NCBI RefSeq assembly: GCF_023715345.1
Contig: NZ_JAMBNY010000009.1
Coordinates: forward strand, 62,001 to 126,000
Direction of reading: 5' to 3'
Length of the DNA stretch: 64,000 nucleotides
DNA from: Paenibacillus camelliae
GTDB lineage: Bacteria > Bacillota > Bacilli > Paenibacillales > Paenibacillaceae
The notes under the pieces were generated by a model that ran no database searches, had not been told where the DNA came from, and saw nothing but the letters and a program-made list of their open reading frames with translations. Position numbers and translations under genes: made by a program. Below are positions 26,648 through 34,930 of this stretch, piece after piece. How positions within the stretch are numbered: position 1 is the first letter of the stretch; every line of letters starts with the position of its first letter.

Positions 26648-29038
26648 TTACTCGACACCAAGCTTCGGTGTCAGCTCATACTTAACTCCTACTTCCGTTG
26701 CAAAGGAAATACAGCCAGCTTCAGCGGCATCAAGCAGCTTAACCTCTCGTCCATGCTGATCCTTCACCTCAAGCGGCACACTTGCAAAAACCGTGCATGT
26801 CTCCCCATTCAGTGATGTGATCTCCGCTTCACTCAGTGCACTATTGCTCCATTGCAAATTAACCTCAAATCCTCCACGTGCCCGCAGGCCAGTTATACTA
26901 CCAGTAGGCCAAGCTTTCGGCAATGCTGGCAGAAGGCTGATTAAGCCTTGATGAGACTGAAGGAGCAACTCTGCAATACCTGCGGTTGCAGCAAAGTTTC
27001 CATCGATCTGGAAAGGAGGATGGGCATCGAAAAGATTTGCGTATACGCCGCCTCTCTCCCCTCTTGCATTCGCATCAACAAGATGAAGCAGGTTCGAGAT
27101 CAAATTCATGGCACGTTCGCCATCCTGGAAGCGAGCCCATAGATTAATCTTCCAGCCAAGACTCCAGCCTGTACCACCATCCCCGCGGCGCTCCAACGAC
27201 TTCCGAGCTGCAGTGAATAGCTCTGGTGCGCGCTCCTTCGTAAGCTCGCGTCCTGGATAAACGCCGAATAAATGCGATACATGGCGATGATAAACATCCT
27301 CGTCCTCGAAATCCTGACTCCATTCCTGCAGCTGACCGTGCTTACCGATTTGCAGCGGAAGCAAGGAGCTTCTCGCTTGTTCCAGCTCGGCTCTAAAGGC
27401 CTCATCCATGTCTAGTACTTCTGCAGCTTCGATACAGTTCGTAAACAAATCCCAAATCATTGACAAATCCATCGTTGAGGCAGCACTTACCGCTGCAAGA
27501 CTGCCATCCTCTGTTCTGAACTTATGCTCAGGAGATGTTGATGGAGACGTAATCAGATGTCCATTCTGATCTTTAATTAGCCAGTCCAAGCAAAACAGCG
27601 CAGCTTCCTTCATAACCGGATAGGCCTGATTGCGTAGATAAGCTTCATCTCTGCCGAAGGCATAATGCTCCCATAGATGCTGACTAAGCCATGCGCCAGC
27701 CATTGGCCAGAAAGCCCATATCGGGTCACCTTGCCCAAAGTCCCCAACAGGCGAGCTTTGTGCCCATAGATCCGAATTATGATGAGCCGTCCAGCCGCGA
27801 GCACCGTAATTGATCTCCGCCGTCTTCTTGCCTGTCACGGCCAAGTTTCCAATAAACTCAAGCAGCGGCTCATGACATTCAGACAAGTTACAGATCTCAG
27901 CTGGCCAGTAGTTCATTTCTGCATTGATGTTAAGCGTATAATTACTGCTCCAAGGCGGACGTATCTCTTTATTCCAGATCCCCTGTAAATTAGCAGGCTG
28001 AGTGCCTGGGCGAGAGCTCGAGATCATCAAGTACCGACCGTACTGGAATAGCAGCTCAACCAAGCTCGGATCAGATGCTCCATACTTCTGAATTCTGTCA
28101 TCCGTGGACATATGAGCTGGGCTAGTTCTTTCTCCAAGATGGATATTCACGCGATCGAATAAACTCTTATAGTCTTCGATATGCGCGCTGCGAAGTGATT
28201 CGTATGGAGAATCTAGCACCTTTGTTATATAGGCCTGAGCAAGCTTCCCTGGCTCCTTCCCCTCTCTGCCAGGTGAACGGTCGAATCCGTTAAAGCTTGT
28301 TGCTGCACTAATATATAAGGTCACCTCGGTAGCCTGCCGTACATGTAGCCCGTCCTGATCCACCGAGATGCTTCCATCACCTGTAACTGCCGCTAGTCTG
28401 CCCTCGAACGTCATCGCATTGCCTTGCCCCTCCTCTTCGAACACAATGGGCTGCTCTACACGATGATAGTTAGGTGCCACGTATACGGGCGCTTTACCTC
28501 GCACAATCCAATGTTCATCATCATGTAACGACTGAGCCTGCAAGCTGCTGTCGAGCCGAGCTGTAAAGCTCAGCATGCCTGCACTACTCGACTGTAGACG
28601 GATGACGATGACCTGATCCGGATGCGATGCAAAGATTTCTCGTGAATATTGAACATCGCCCACCTTGTATTGAACACGGGAGATGCCTTGCTGCAGATCC
28701 AGCTCTCTAGCGTACGAATCTGCTTGATCGCCATGCTCGAAAATAATAGAAAGATCACCAAACGGCAAATACGATTGTGTAAAGACGCCCTGCATCTCCT
28801 TGCACAGCTGGTCAGCCTTTACGTATTCTCCTTCCTCAATGAGCCTTCTCACCTCGGGTAGAACCTCTAGGGCGCGCGGATTATTCCAATCACGCGGTCC
28901 TCCTGACCAAAGCGTATCCTCATTTAGCTGAATGGTCTCTGTACCAACTCCGCCGAAAATCATTGCACCGAGTCTCCCGTTACCAATCGGCAGTGCCTCT
29001 GTCCATTCAATCGCTGGCTTCTGATATGTAAGCTTCAT
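26648..29038 (-). CDS. Glycoside hydrolase family 95 (alpha-L-fucosidase or alpha-L-galactosidase)
   Basis: The 796-residue GH95 enzyme has an N-terminal beta domain ([26 protein letters not shown]), a linker and an (alpha/alpha)6 barrel. The barrel has HHNSDLW at 419-425, the position of the catalytic Asn pair in characterised members (here N421 and D423), and DLSMIWDLF. No signal peptide is present, so the enzyme is cytosolic. GH95 inverting enzymes release alpha-1,2-linked L-fucose, and some members prefer L-galactose. It is last in an operon with an L-galactose-dehydrogenase-like reductase, a lactonase and a Zn dehydrogenase, which together would oxidise the released sugar. The family is certain; which of the two sugars is preferred is open. 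Confidence 0.92.
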   Translation of the reverse strand: MKLTYQKPAIEWTEALPIGNGRLGAMIFGGVGTETIQLNEDTLWSGGPRDWNNPRALEVLPEVRRLIEEGEYVKADQLCKEMQGVFTQSYLPFGDLSIIFEHGDQADSYARELDLQQGISRVQYKVGDVQYSREIFASHPDQVIVIRLQSSSAGMLSFTARLDSSLQAQSLHDDEHWIVRGKAPVYVAPNYHRVEQPIVFEEEGQGNAMTFEGRLAAVTGDGSISVDQDGLHVRQATEVTLYISAATSFNGFDRSPGREGKEPGKLAQAYITKVLDSPYESLRSAHIEDYKSLFDRVNIHLGERTSPAHMSTDDRIQKYGASDPSLVELLFQYGRYLMISSSRPGTQPANLQGIWNKEIRPPWSSNYTLNINAEMNYWPAEICNLSECHEPLLEFIGNLAVTGKKTAEINYGARGWTAHHNSDLWAQSSPVGDFGQGDPIWAFWPMAGAWLSQHLWEHYAFGRDEAYLRNQAYPVMKEAALFCLDWLIKDQNGHLITSPSTSPEHKFRTEDGSLAAVSAASTMDLSMIWDLFTNCIEAAEVLDMDEAFRAELEQARSSLLPLQIGKHGQLQEWSQDFEDEDVYHRHVSHLFGVYPGRELTKERAPELFTAARKSLERRGDGGTGWSLGWKINLWARFQDGERAMNLISNLLHLVDANARGERGGVYANLFDAHPPFQIDGNFAATAGIAELLLQSHQGLISLLPALPKAWPTGSITGLRARGGFEVNLQWSNSALSEAEITSLNGETCTVFASVPLEVKDQHGREVKLLDAAEAGCISFATEVGVKYELTPKLGVE

Positions 29039-29067
29039 CCTATATCCTCCTTGAATTAAGATTAGTG

Positions 29068-30114
29068 CTAAACCTCTACAATCGCTTTTATGACTTTGCT
29101 TGTTGGATTAAGCCAAATCTCGAATTCGTCTATCATCTGATCAAAGGGCGAACGATGCGTAATATATTGGTTAATATCCAAGCTTCCACTGCGTAGCACC
29201 GCAGCTACATGACGGAAGTCAGCAGCTGTTGCATTACGACTGCCCATCAGTGTCAGCTCACGCTTATGGAATTCTGGGTCAGAGAATGAGATTTCTCCTT
29301 TTACAAGACCTACAAAGATCAGCTGTCCTCCATGTGCAACGAGCTCGAATGAATCCTTCATTGATGAGGCGTTACCTGTAGCATCGAACACGGCTGTCGG
29401 AAATTCTCCATTCGTTAGCTTGGCAAGTCGCTGCTTCACATCAATTTGCTCTCCATTATTCGTAAGCTCCATCGCTAATGCATTAATCGTCTCATCTGCT
29501 TTAGCCCATGCTCTGCAAAAAGCAAGTCGTTCCTCATTAATATCCATTGCAATAACCTTAGCTCCCGTATGCTTTGCAAAGGCCATTACAGCAAGGCCGA
29601 TCGGACCTGAGCCAATAACAAGCACTGTGTCGTGCGGCCCAATATCTGCCCGTCTTACAGCATGTGCACCTATCGCAAGAGGCTCAATCATCGCGGCTTC
29701 ATCCAGGGTTAGCCCATCCGCTTGAATAAGATGTGACACAGGCACTGCAATTCGCTCTCGCATTCCCCCATCTACATGAACACCAAGCACCTGCATATTC
29801 ATGCAGCAGTTTGTTGTTCCTCTGCGGCAGGCAATACACTGCCCGCAATGCAGATAGGGAATAATAGCTACTTTATCTCCAGCTGCTAGACCAGCAGTAT
29901 TCTCACCAATCTGCTCGATGACACCACTCAGCTCATGGCCCAAAATTCTTGGATATTGGAAGAACGGTTGATTGCCCTTGAACGCATGGTAATCGGTACC
30001 GCATATCCCAATTCTACGAATCGATACGATCGCATGCTCTTCTGTTAACTTGGGCTCAGGCATACTGTCCAGCATTCGGAATACACCAACCTCTTCACAT
30101 ACAATCCCCTTCAT
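29068..30114 (-). CDS. Zinc-dependent medium-chain dehydrogenase (candidate L-galactonate 5-dehydrogenase)
   Basis: The 348-residue MDR enzyme has the catalytic zinc ligand Cys in [13 protein letters not shown] in [14 protein letters not shown] and the structural zinc cluster [15 protein letters not shown]. Its Rossmann motif is [16 protein letters not shown]. It belongs to the sorbitol/threonine dehydrogenase branch that includes L-galactonate dehydrogenases. It follows the aldo-keto reductase by 33 bp and precedes GH95 by 29 bp. The trio AKR, lactonase and Zn dehydrogenase is the set described for L-galactose breakdown in Bacteroides vulgatus, where the product is D-tagaturonate. Oxidation of 2-keto-3-deoxy-L-fuconate is another possibility. 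Confidence 0.82.
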   Translation of the reverse strand: MKGIVCEEVGVFRMLDSMPEPKLTEEHAIVSIRRIGICGTDYHAFKGNQPFFQYPRILGHELSGVIEQIGENTAGLAAGDKVAIIPYLHCGQCIACRRGTTNCCMNMQVLGVHVDGGMRERIAVPVSHLIQADGLTLDEAAMIEPLAIGAHAVRRADIGPHDTVLVIGSGPIGLAVMAFAKHTGAKVIAMDINEERLAFCRAWAKADETINALAMELTNNGEQIDVKQRLAKLTNGEFPTAVFDATGNASSMKDSFELVAHGGQLIFVGLVKGEISFSDPEFHKRELTLMGSRNATAADFRHVAAVLRSGSLDINQYITHRSPFDQMIDEFEIWLNPTSKVIKAIVEV

Positions 30115-30147
30115 ACGTCACCTCTTTTCTACAATTGCTTCGTTCCT

Positions 30148-31080
30148 TTATTTGTTATAAAGCGGTATTCCGCTTTCCCACGTAACGTTATGAATTGGCT
30201 GTAGAATTTGTAAGATCTCATTCAACAGCTCTTCATCAATCGGTTCTTCAATCCATGCAGCATTTCTTATGATGTTATCAGGATTGGCCGTACTGACGAG
30301 CGTAGTAGGTATGCTTGGGTGACTTGTTGAAAACTGAACCGCCAGCTTAGCAATGTCAGCTCCTCTTACCTCAGCTAGTTTTGCAGCACGCATGCATGCT
30401 TCCTTCACCATCTCTGGAGCTGGGTGCCAATCAGGCGCTCCTCGAGTGCTTAAGAGTCCCATTGAGAGCGGTGAAGCATTAATTAGACCAACCTGATGCT
30501 TCTCCAGGAGTGGTAGCAGCTTGAGCAAGGAATGATCATTCAGAGAATAATGACAATAAGAGATAATGGCATCCACTTGAACCTTCGGAAGCATATGCTC
30601 AAAAAGCGCAAGCGGCAAGCCGCAAATGCCGGAGAAGCGGATTTTGCCTTGTTCCTTTAGCGAGTTCAACGCAGGGATTGCTTCTTCTATAATGATATCG
30701 GGTTGAACAAATTCAATATCATGCAAAAATAAAAAGTCCACATAGTCAGTTTTAAGTCTGCGAAGACTCTCTTCTAGACTGGATATGATGGTAGCCCTCG
30801 AATAGTCGAACGTATCGATCCCGTATCTGCCCGCTTTGGTGCTTAAATAAAAGCGATCCCGTGAGGTCTGACTAATCGCTTCACCTAAAACGGTCTCTGC
30901 CTTCGTCGCCCCATAATATGGTGAGACATCGATGAGATTAATTCCCGCATCAAGCGCTGCATGCATGGTGCGAATTCCTTCTCTGTCATCCGTTTCTCGA
31001 AACACGGAACCGAGTGAGGACGCGCCAAAGCTAAGTGTTGAAACCTCTAGTCCTGTACTTCCTAATAGACGATACTTCAT
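30148..31080 (-). CDS. Aldo-keto reductase, L-galactose/L-fucose 1-dehydrogenase type
   Basis: The start is ATG 31080 (MKYRLLGSTGLEVS), six bases after GGAGG; an in-frame TTG two codons earlier is less likely. The 310-residue protein carries the AKR catalytic tetrad Asp51, Tyr56, Lys82 and His120. Stretches such as FGASSLGSVF, SPYYGATKAE and SYCHYSLNDHSLLKLLP strongly resemble plant L-galactose dehydrogenase and bacterial L-fucose dehydrogenases. It oxidises the sugar to its lactone with NAD(P)+. It lies between the lactonase and the Zn dehydrogenase in the GH95 operon, consistent with handling the sugar that GH95 releases. Confidence 0.87.
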   Translation of the reverse strand: MKYRLLGSTGLEVSTLSFGASSLGSVFRETDDREGIRTMHAALDAGINLIDVSPYYGATKAETVLGEAISQTSRDRFYLSTKAGRYGIDTFDYSRATIISSLEESLRRLKTDYVDFLFLHDIEFVQPDIIIEEAIPALNSLKEQGKIRFSGICGLPLALFEHMLPKVQVDAIISYCHYSLNDHSLLKLLPLLEKHQVGLINASPLSMGLLSTRGAPDWHPAPEMVKEACMRAAKLAEVRGADIAKLAVQFSTSHPSIPTTLVSTANPDNIIRNAAWIEEPIDEELLNEILQILQPIHNVTWESGIPLYNK

Positions 31081-31181
31081 GCCCAACCTCCAATTAACCT
31101 TTGAATATTATCCTCTTCACTAACCATTACAGCTAATACCTTTATCACATGTGCTTTCCTGTGTAACCGGGGTGTTCATTA

Positions 31182-32036
31182 TTATTGAGGCATTGAATTT
31201 AGCTCATTTAGCTTATAGAAAGCTCTAGCGTTTTCACCAAACAGCTTCGCTCGCTCATGCTCATTCCACATGTCCGGTAGGTTCCCTTCTAATACCCCTA
31301 CCACCTCATCGTAGCTTGCCGCAAGGAGGCAAACGGGCCAATCTGTTCCGAACATGACGCGATCCGTGCCAAAAGCATGGAGTGCATGCTCGATATAACG
31401 TCTAAATTGCTCAGGCTTCCATGCTTGGTGATCAGCCTCAGTCACCATGCCAGAAAGCTTGCAGTATAGTTTCGGATGTTTTGCTGCCCGCTCCAGCTGT
31501 GCTGCCCAAGGCTCGAATGCTTGCTCCGCGATTCTCGGCTTGCCAATATGATCAATGACGCCTCTCAGGCCAGGTACTGCATCTAGCAGCTCATTCAGCA
31601 CTTCCAGCTGATTCGATGTGACGAGAAGATCGACGGGAATATCCTCTCTTGCATACTCTTGAAGCGCTTCCACAAAGCTGCGTTCAAGTACACGGCTTGC
31701 ATCTGACATCTCTTGTATCATGAGACGAAAGCCGACGAATTTCGGGTGCTTCCGAAACTGTTCGTAATGTGTTCGGTGAGCGGGATTGAATAAATCGAGA
31801 TATCCAACGACACCAAGAATAGAATCGGAGCGATCAGCTAATGACAATAAATACTCTGTCTCTTCTATCGTAGGAGCTGCTTGCACAACAATCGTACCGT
31901 CGATATGGTGCTTCTGTAGATGGATGTCGAGATCTTCAGGCATAAAGTCTCTGTACAGCGCCAGCAAGTCCGGCGTAATCCAACCATAATCCGTTCGTGT
32001 CATCGACCAATAATGCTGATGAGCATCAATACGCAT
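31182..32036 (-). CDS. Amidohydrolase-superfamily sugar lactonase (L-fucono-/L-galactono-lactonase)
   Basis: The 284-residue protein belongs to the cog3618 amidohydrolases. It has the N-terminal metal motif DAHQHYW at 4-10, RLMIQEM in the middle, DHIGKPRI, LYCKLSGMVTEADH, and the C-terminal Asp motif FGTDWPVC. These enzymes open 1,4- or 1,5-lactones of L-fuconate, L-galactonate, L-rhamnonate or related acids. It is first in the operon with the AKR that would make the lactone, and AGGGGAGAGG precedes its start. The AraC gene at 32166 is divergent. Family and reaction type are well supported; the exact lactone is inferred from GH95 and the AKR. Confidence 0.87.
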   Translation of the reverse strand: MRIDAHQHYWSMTRTDYGWITPDLLALYRDFMPEDLDIHLQKHHIDGTIVVQAAPTIEETEYLLSLADRSDSILGVVGYLDLFNPAHRTHYEQFRKHPKFVGFRLMIQEMSDASRVLERSFVEALQEYAREDIPVDLLVTSNQLEVLNELLDAVPGLRGVIDHIGKPRIAEQAFEPWAAQLERAAKHPKLYCKLSGMVTEADHQAWKPEQFRRYIEHALHAFGTDRVMFGTDWPVCLLAASYDEVVGVLEGNLPDMWNEHERAKLFGENARAFYKLNELNSMPQ

Positions 32037-32165
32037 ATAAATCCTCTCCCCTCTTGATGATTATGATTGTACACGTATAATAGGGAATATAAATATCATA
32101 TTTTTACAAATTTATGTCCGATTATGATCTATTCATCCCATGGGACAAAAGAGGAGACAATCCGA

Positions 32166-33026
32166 ATGGAACCGATTCGTAAACCTTTTTATGTTGATCC
32201 AATATTTCCGCTTGAGGTTGTCTATAAAGGGCTTAGAGATACGGGAAATGAGCTGCCTGATCATTTGCATGATCTATATGAAATCGTCTATATCCACGAA
32301 GGCAGTGGCACGTTTTTTATCGATCATTCCTTGTACGAAAAAAAGCCCGGTGATTTATATCTCATACCGGGCAATACGATTCATCGTTCATTTCCGTCTG
32401 CTGATGAACCGATCGTTTCTACTGCTATATTTTTTGCACCGTCACTCGTCCAAACCTTTGTTCTAGGCAATGAATATGACCCCTTTAAGGGCTTTGACAT
32501 TGCTAGAAAGACGAGGAACTACAAGCTGACTTTACCTAAGTCCGTCCAACTAAGGATCGAAGCAACGATTGAACATATGGGTCATGAATTACAAGAGAAA
32601 AATGAGGGATATCGCCAAGCACTTTGGCTGCAATTGCAGCAGATACTGCTTGAATTATTCCGACATCCAATGATGAAAACGGACACGTTAGCTGCAGCAG
32701 GGCTCGTTCCTCAATGGATGCAAAGCGCTTTGCATGACATTAATCTCGATCCTGTGCAATGCGGTGGACTTGCGGAATTGTCAGAGAAAGCCTGCGTCAG
32801 TGCAGGACACTTCTCGCGTGTCTTTAAACAGCTAACAGGCATGAACGTTACCGACTACGTAAATGCAAAGCGGATCGCCAAAGCAAAGGAGTTGCTTCTG
32901 TCGTCAGATGATACGATCGAAACGATCGCCCAAGGCTGCGGCTTTCAAGGCATGAGGCATTTTTACGAAACGTTCAAGAAGCTGACTGGCGAAACCCCAA
33001 AAAGCTATCGCCGCAAGGACAAGTGA
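32166..33026 (+). CDS. AraC-family regulator, divergent from the lactonase/GH95 operon
   Basis: The start is ATG 32166 (MEPIRKPFYVDP) with GAGGAGA upstream; the longer open frame crosses the promoter region. The 286-residue regulator has an N-terminal cupin (NELPDHLHDLYEIVYIHEG, NTIHRSFP) and the C-terminal double helix-turn-helix (CVSAGHFSRVFKQLTGMNVTDYV, IAQGCGFQGMRHFYETFKKLTG). It is very similar to the regulator at 6371, which stands divergent to the other oxidative-pathway operon. The two may respond to the same or related sugars. It probably activates the divergent operon. Confidence 0.88.
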   Translation: MEPIRKPFYVDPIFPLEVVYKGLRDTGNELPDHLHDLYEIVYIHEGSGTFFIDHSLYEKKPGDLYLIPGNTIHRSFPSADEPIVSTAIFFAPSLVQTFVLGNEYDPFKGFDIARKTRNYKLTLPKSVQLRIEATIEHMGHELQEKNEGYRQALWLQLQQILLELFRHPMMKTDTLAAAGLVPQWMQSALHDINLDPVQCGGLAELSEKACVSAGHFSRVFKQLTGMNVTDYVNAKRIAKAKELLLSSDDTIETIAQGCGFQGMRHFYETFKKLTGETPKSYRRKDK

Positions 33027-33041
33027 AATCATAAAAAGATT

Positions 33042-33398
33042 TTACGATTTCCAGATGACATTTTCTCCATAGTTTTTTCCCCAATCGTACATCGCGTGCA
33101 ATAAAGGCATTAAGGTCTTCCCGTATTCACTGAGGGAATACTCCACACGAGGCGGTACTTCAGCGAACACCTTGCGTTCGACTAGTTGATCTTCCTCTAG
33201 CTCACGCAGCTGATTTGTGAGCATCTTTTGTGTGATATGTGGAATCTGACGCTTCAGCTCACTAAACCGCTTCGTGCCTTCGAGCCCAAGATTCCATAAT
33301 ATAATTAACTTCCACTTACCTCCAATAACGGCAAGTGTCAGCTCTTTTTCACAGTTAATTTCCTGCAAATTAATTCTATCTTTCACTTCAGTGGCCAT
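33042..33398 (-). CDS. hxlR: HxlR-type winged-helix regulator
   Basis: The start is ATG 33398, with GGGAGG eight bases upstream. The 118-residue protein has the HxlR winged helix: [53 protein letters not shown], and [16 protein letters not shown]. Cys16 (in EINCEKE) is at the position of the conserved Cys through which B. subtilis HxlR responds to formaldehyde. In B. subtilis hxlR is divergent from hxlAB; here it is downstream of hxlB on the same strand, behind a terminator-like hairpin. Pairing with hxlAB makes the assignment strong. Confidence 0.85.
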   Translation of the reverse strand: MATEVKDRINLQEINCEKELTLAVIGGKWKLIILWNLGLEGTKRFSELKRQIPHITQKMLTNQLRELEEDQLVERKVFAEVPPRVEYSLSEYGKTLMPLLHAMYDWGKNYGENVIWKS

Positions 33399-33507
33399 GA
33401 GACGAGCCTCCCATCTTCCATTCATACTAGAAACAACATCATTATGTTTATTCTACTAGAGGGGCATTGCAGATGCAAAGCATGCTCTGGACTCAATGAT
33501 AAGGAAA

Positions 33508-33547
33508 AAGGACCAGAATCTGCTCTTGCTAGCAGATTCCGATCCTT
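33508..33547 (-). terminator. Terminator-like hairpin between hxlB and hxlR
   Basis: GAATCTGCT (33516-33524) pairs with AGCAGATTC (33531-33539), and outer bases AAGGA/TCCTT continue after a small bulge. On the minus strand a CCTTTTTCC tract follows. It could limit read-through from hxlAB into hxlR. Confidence 0.6.
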
Positions 33548-33553
33548 ATGTCA

Positions 33554-34117
33554 TTATTCTAGGTTAGCGTGTCTGCCGAACATATCCGCTCCCGTGATCT
33601 CTTGTTTATTCATTAGTAACAATACTAGAGCATCCATGACTAGCAATAACCCCTGCTCAAAGAGTGAGCCCATCGGCTGGCTGGTGACGGCAGCACCAGC
33701 TGAAGCTGTCTCCTCCTTCGCCGATGCAGGTATTCGTACAACGGATTCTGCGACTTGACCAATCGTGGATTCCGGCTTGATTGTAACGAGACCAATCGTT
33801 GCTCCTGCACCTGCCGCCTTCTGAGCCATTAGCTTTAGGCTTCCTGTCTCACCTGAACCTGAGCAGAGCAGCAGCATATCACCCTGTCCAATGCCTGGTG
33901 TAACGGTCTCTCCAACCACATATACCTGTAAGCCGAGATGCATTAAGCGCATCGCAAATGCTTTACCCATAAGGCCAGATCGACCAGCTCCTGCAACGAA
34001 TATTTTATTCGATCGAAGGATATGCTCCGCCATGCTTTGCATTTCCGAATCGTCGATCTGGCTAAGCGTATGCTGCAGCTCATTCAGAATATCGTTTACG
34101 TATTGATTACTGCTCAT
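33554..34117 (-). CDS. hxlB: 6-phospho-3-hexuloisomerase
   Basis: The 187-residue SIS-domain protein shows GAGRSGLMGKAFAMRLMHLGLQVYVVGETVTPGIG and LLLCSGSGETGSL. It converts D-arabino-3-hexulose 6-phosphate to fructose 6-phosphate in the ribulose monophosphate pathway. The short C-terminal tail (QPMGSLFEQGLLLVMDALVLLLM) is typical of the family. It begins 5 bp after hxlA and is preceded by CAAGG. Together with hxlA and hxlR it forms a formaldehyde fixation/detoxification unit. Confidence 0.93.
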   Translation of the reverse strand: MSSNQYVNDILNELQHTLSQIDDSEMQSMAEHILRSNKIFVAGAGRSGLMGKAFAMRLMHLGLQVYVVGETVTPGIGQGDMLLLCSGSGETGSLKLMAQKAAGAGATIGLVTIKPESTIGQVAESVVRIPASAKEETASAGAAVTSQPMGSLFEQGLLLVMDALVLLLMNKQEITGADMFGRHANLE

Positions 34118-34122
34118 GCTGC

Positions 34123-34755
34123 TTAACCTTGCTTAATCAAGCGCTGGATTTCAGATGCAACTGCAGCTTTGTCATTCACGCCAGTAATTCCGCCACCGAC
34201 AATAACAAGATCCGGCTGAGCCTTAATAACTTCTGGTAGTGTCTCAAGCTTGATGCCACCTGCAACTGCTGTTTTCGCGTTAGTTACGACACGCTTGATT
34301 GTTAACAAATCCTCGAATGGATTCTCGCCAGCAGCTTGCTGATCATAGCCCGTATGCACACAAATATAATCTGCGCCAAGAGCATCGACTTCACGTGCAC
34401 GCTGCTCAAGATCCGCCACGTTAATCATATCTACTAGCACTTGCTTATTAAGTTTTTTCGCTTCCTCTACAGCACCTTGAATCGTCTTGTCATTCGCTAC
34501 GCCAAGCACTGTAACTAGGTCTGCTCCTGCTTCAGAAGCTTTCATAATTTCATAGCCGCCTGCATCCATAACCTTGAGGTCTGCGAGTACTTCCAGATGA
34601 GGGAATGCTTCCTTCATTGCTTTAACTGCATGAAGCCCCTCGTTAATAACGATCGGCGTACCGATCTCAACGATGTCTACGTATTGTTCTACCTCTTTAA
34701 CAAGTGCGATTCCGTCAGGGATATTTACAAGGTCCAATGCCAATTGTAATTTCAT
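34123..34755 (-). CDS. hxlA: 3-hexulose-6-phosphate synthase
   Basis: The 210-residue TIM-barrel protein of the OMP decarboxylase superfamily shows LQLALDLVNIPDGIALV, DLKVMDAGGYE (catalytic DxKxxD-type motif near 61-66) and VAGGIKLETLPEV. It condenses formaldehyde with ribulose 5-phosphate. AAGGAGA lies upstream of the ATG. In a pectin-degrading region the formaldehyde may come from methanol released by pectin demethylation; this link is inference, as no methanol oxidation gene is in the window. Confidence 0.94.
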   Translation of the reverse strand: MKLQLALDLVNIPDGIALVKEVEQYVDIVEIGTPIVINEGLHAVKAMKEAFPHLEVLADLKVMDAGGYEIMKASEAGADLVTVLGVANDKTIQGAVEEAKKLNKQVLVDMINVADLEQRAREVDALGADYICVHTGYDQQAAGENPFEDLLTIKRVVTNAKTAVAGGIKLETLPEVIKAQPDLVIVGGGITGVNDKAAVASEIQRLIKQG

Positions 34756-34792
34756 TATACATACTCTCCTTCTTGTTCAATTCTGCTTCATC

Positions 34793-34862
34793 ATTATAGA
34801 ACTGAACATACAACAGCGGAAGTACGCACTTATAAGTGGGATAGTTACTTGCAGTATACTAT
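34793..34862 (-). promoter_or_regulatory. Candidate hxlA promoter with upstream operator
   Basis: On the minus strand a consensus -10 (TATAAT at 34798-34793) is preceded at 17 bp by a poor -35 (TTCCGC). Just upstream lies a symmetry-rich stretch (34818-34862) containing AGTATACTGCAAGTAACTA and ACTTATAAGTGCGTACTT. A weak -35 with an upstream site suits an activator such as HxlR. The operator is a guess. Confidence 0.4.
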
Positions 34863-34930
34863 TGGAGTGTTAGGAAGCTATTTCTTATGGGTGCCTATAG
34901 GCTATCTCCATAGGACATTCAGCTTGAGAT

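Noticed and set aside
32067-32165. N-terminal extension of the AraC protein to 32067
   Set aside because: The extension runs through the divergent promoter region and lacks a ribosome binding site; ATG 32166 has GAGGAGA and starts where relatives do.
34863-34930. Hairpin-like TATGG/CCATA with inner CCTATAGG between GH78 and hxlA
   Set aside because: It pairs only with wobble and has no T tract on the minus strand, so I did not call a terminator.
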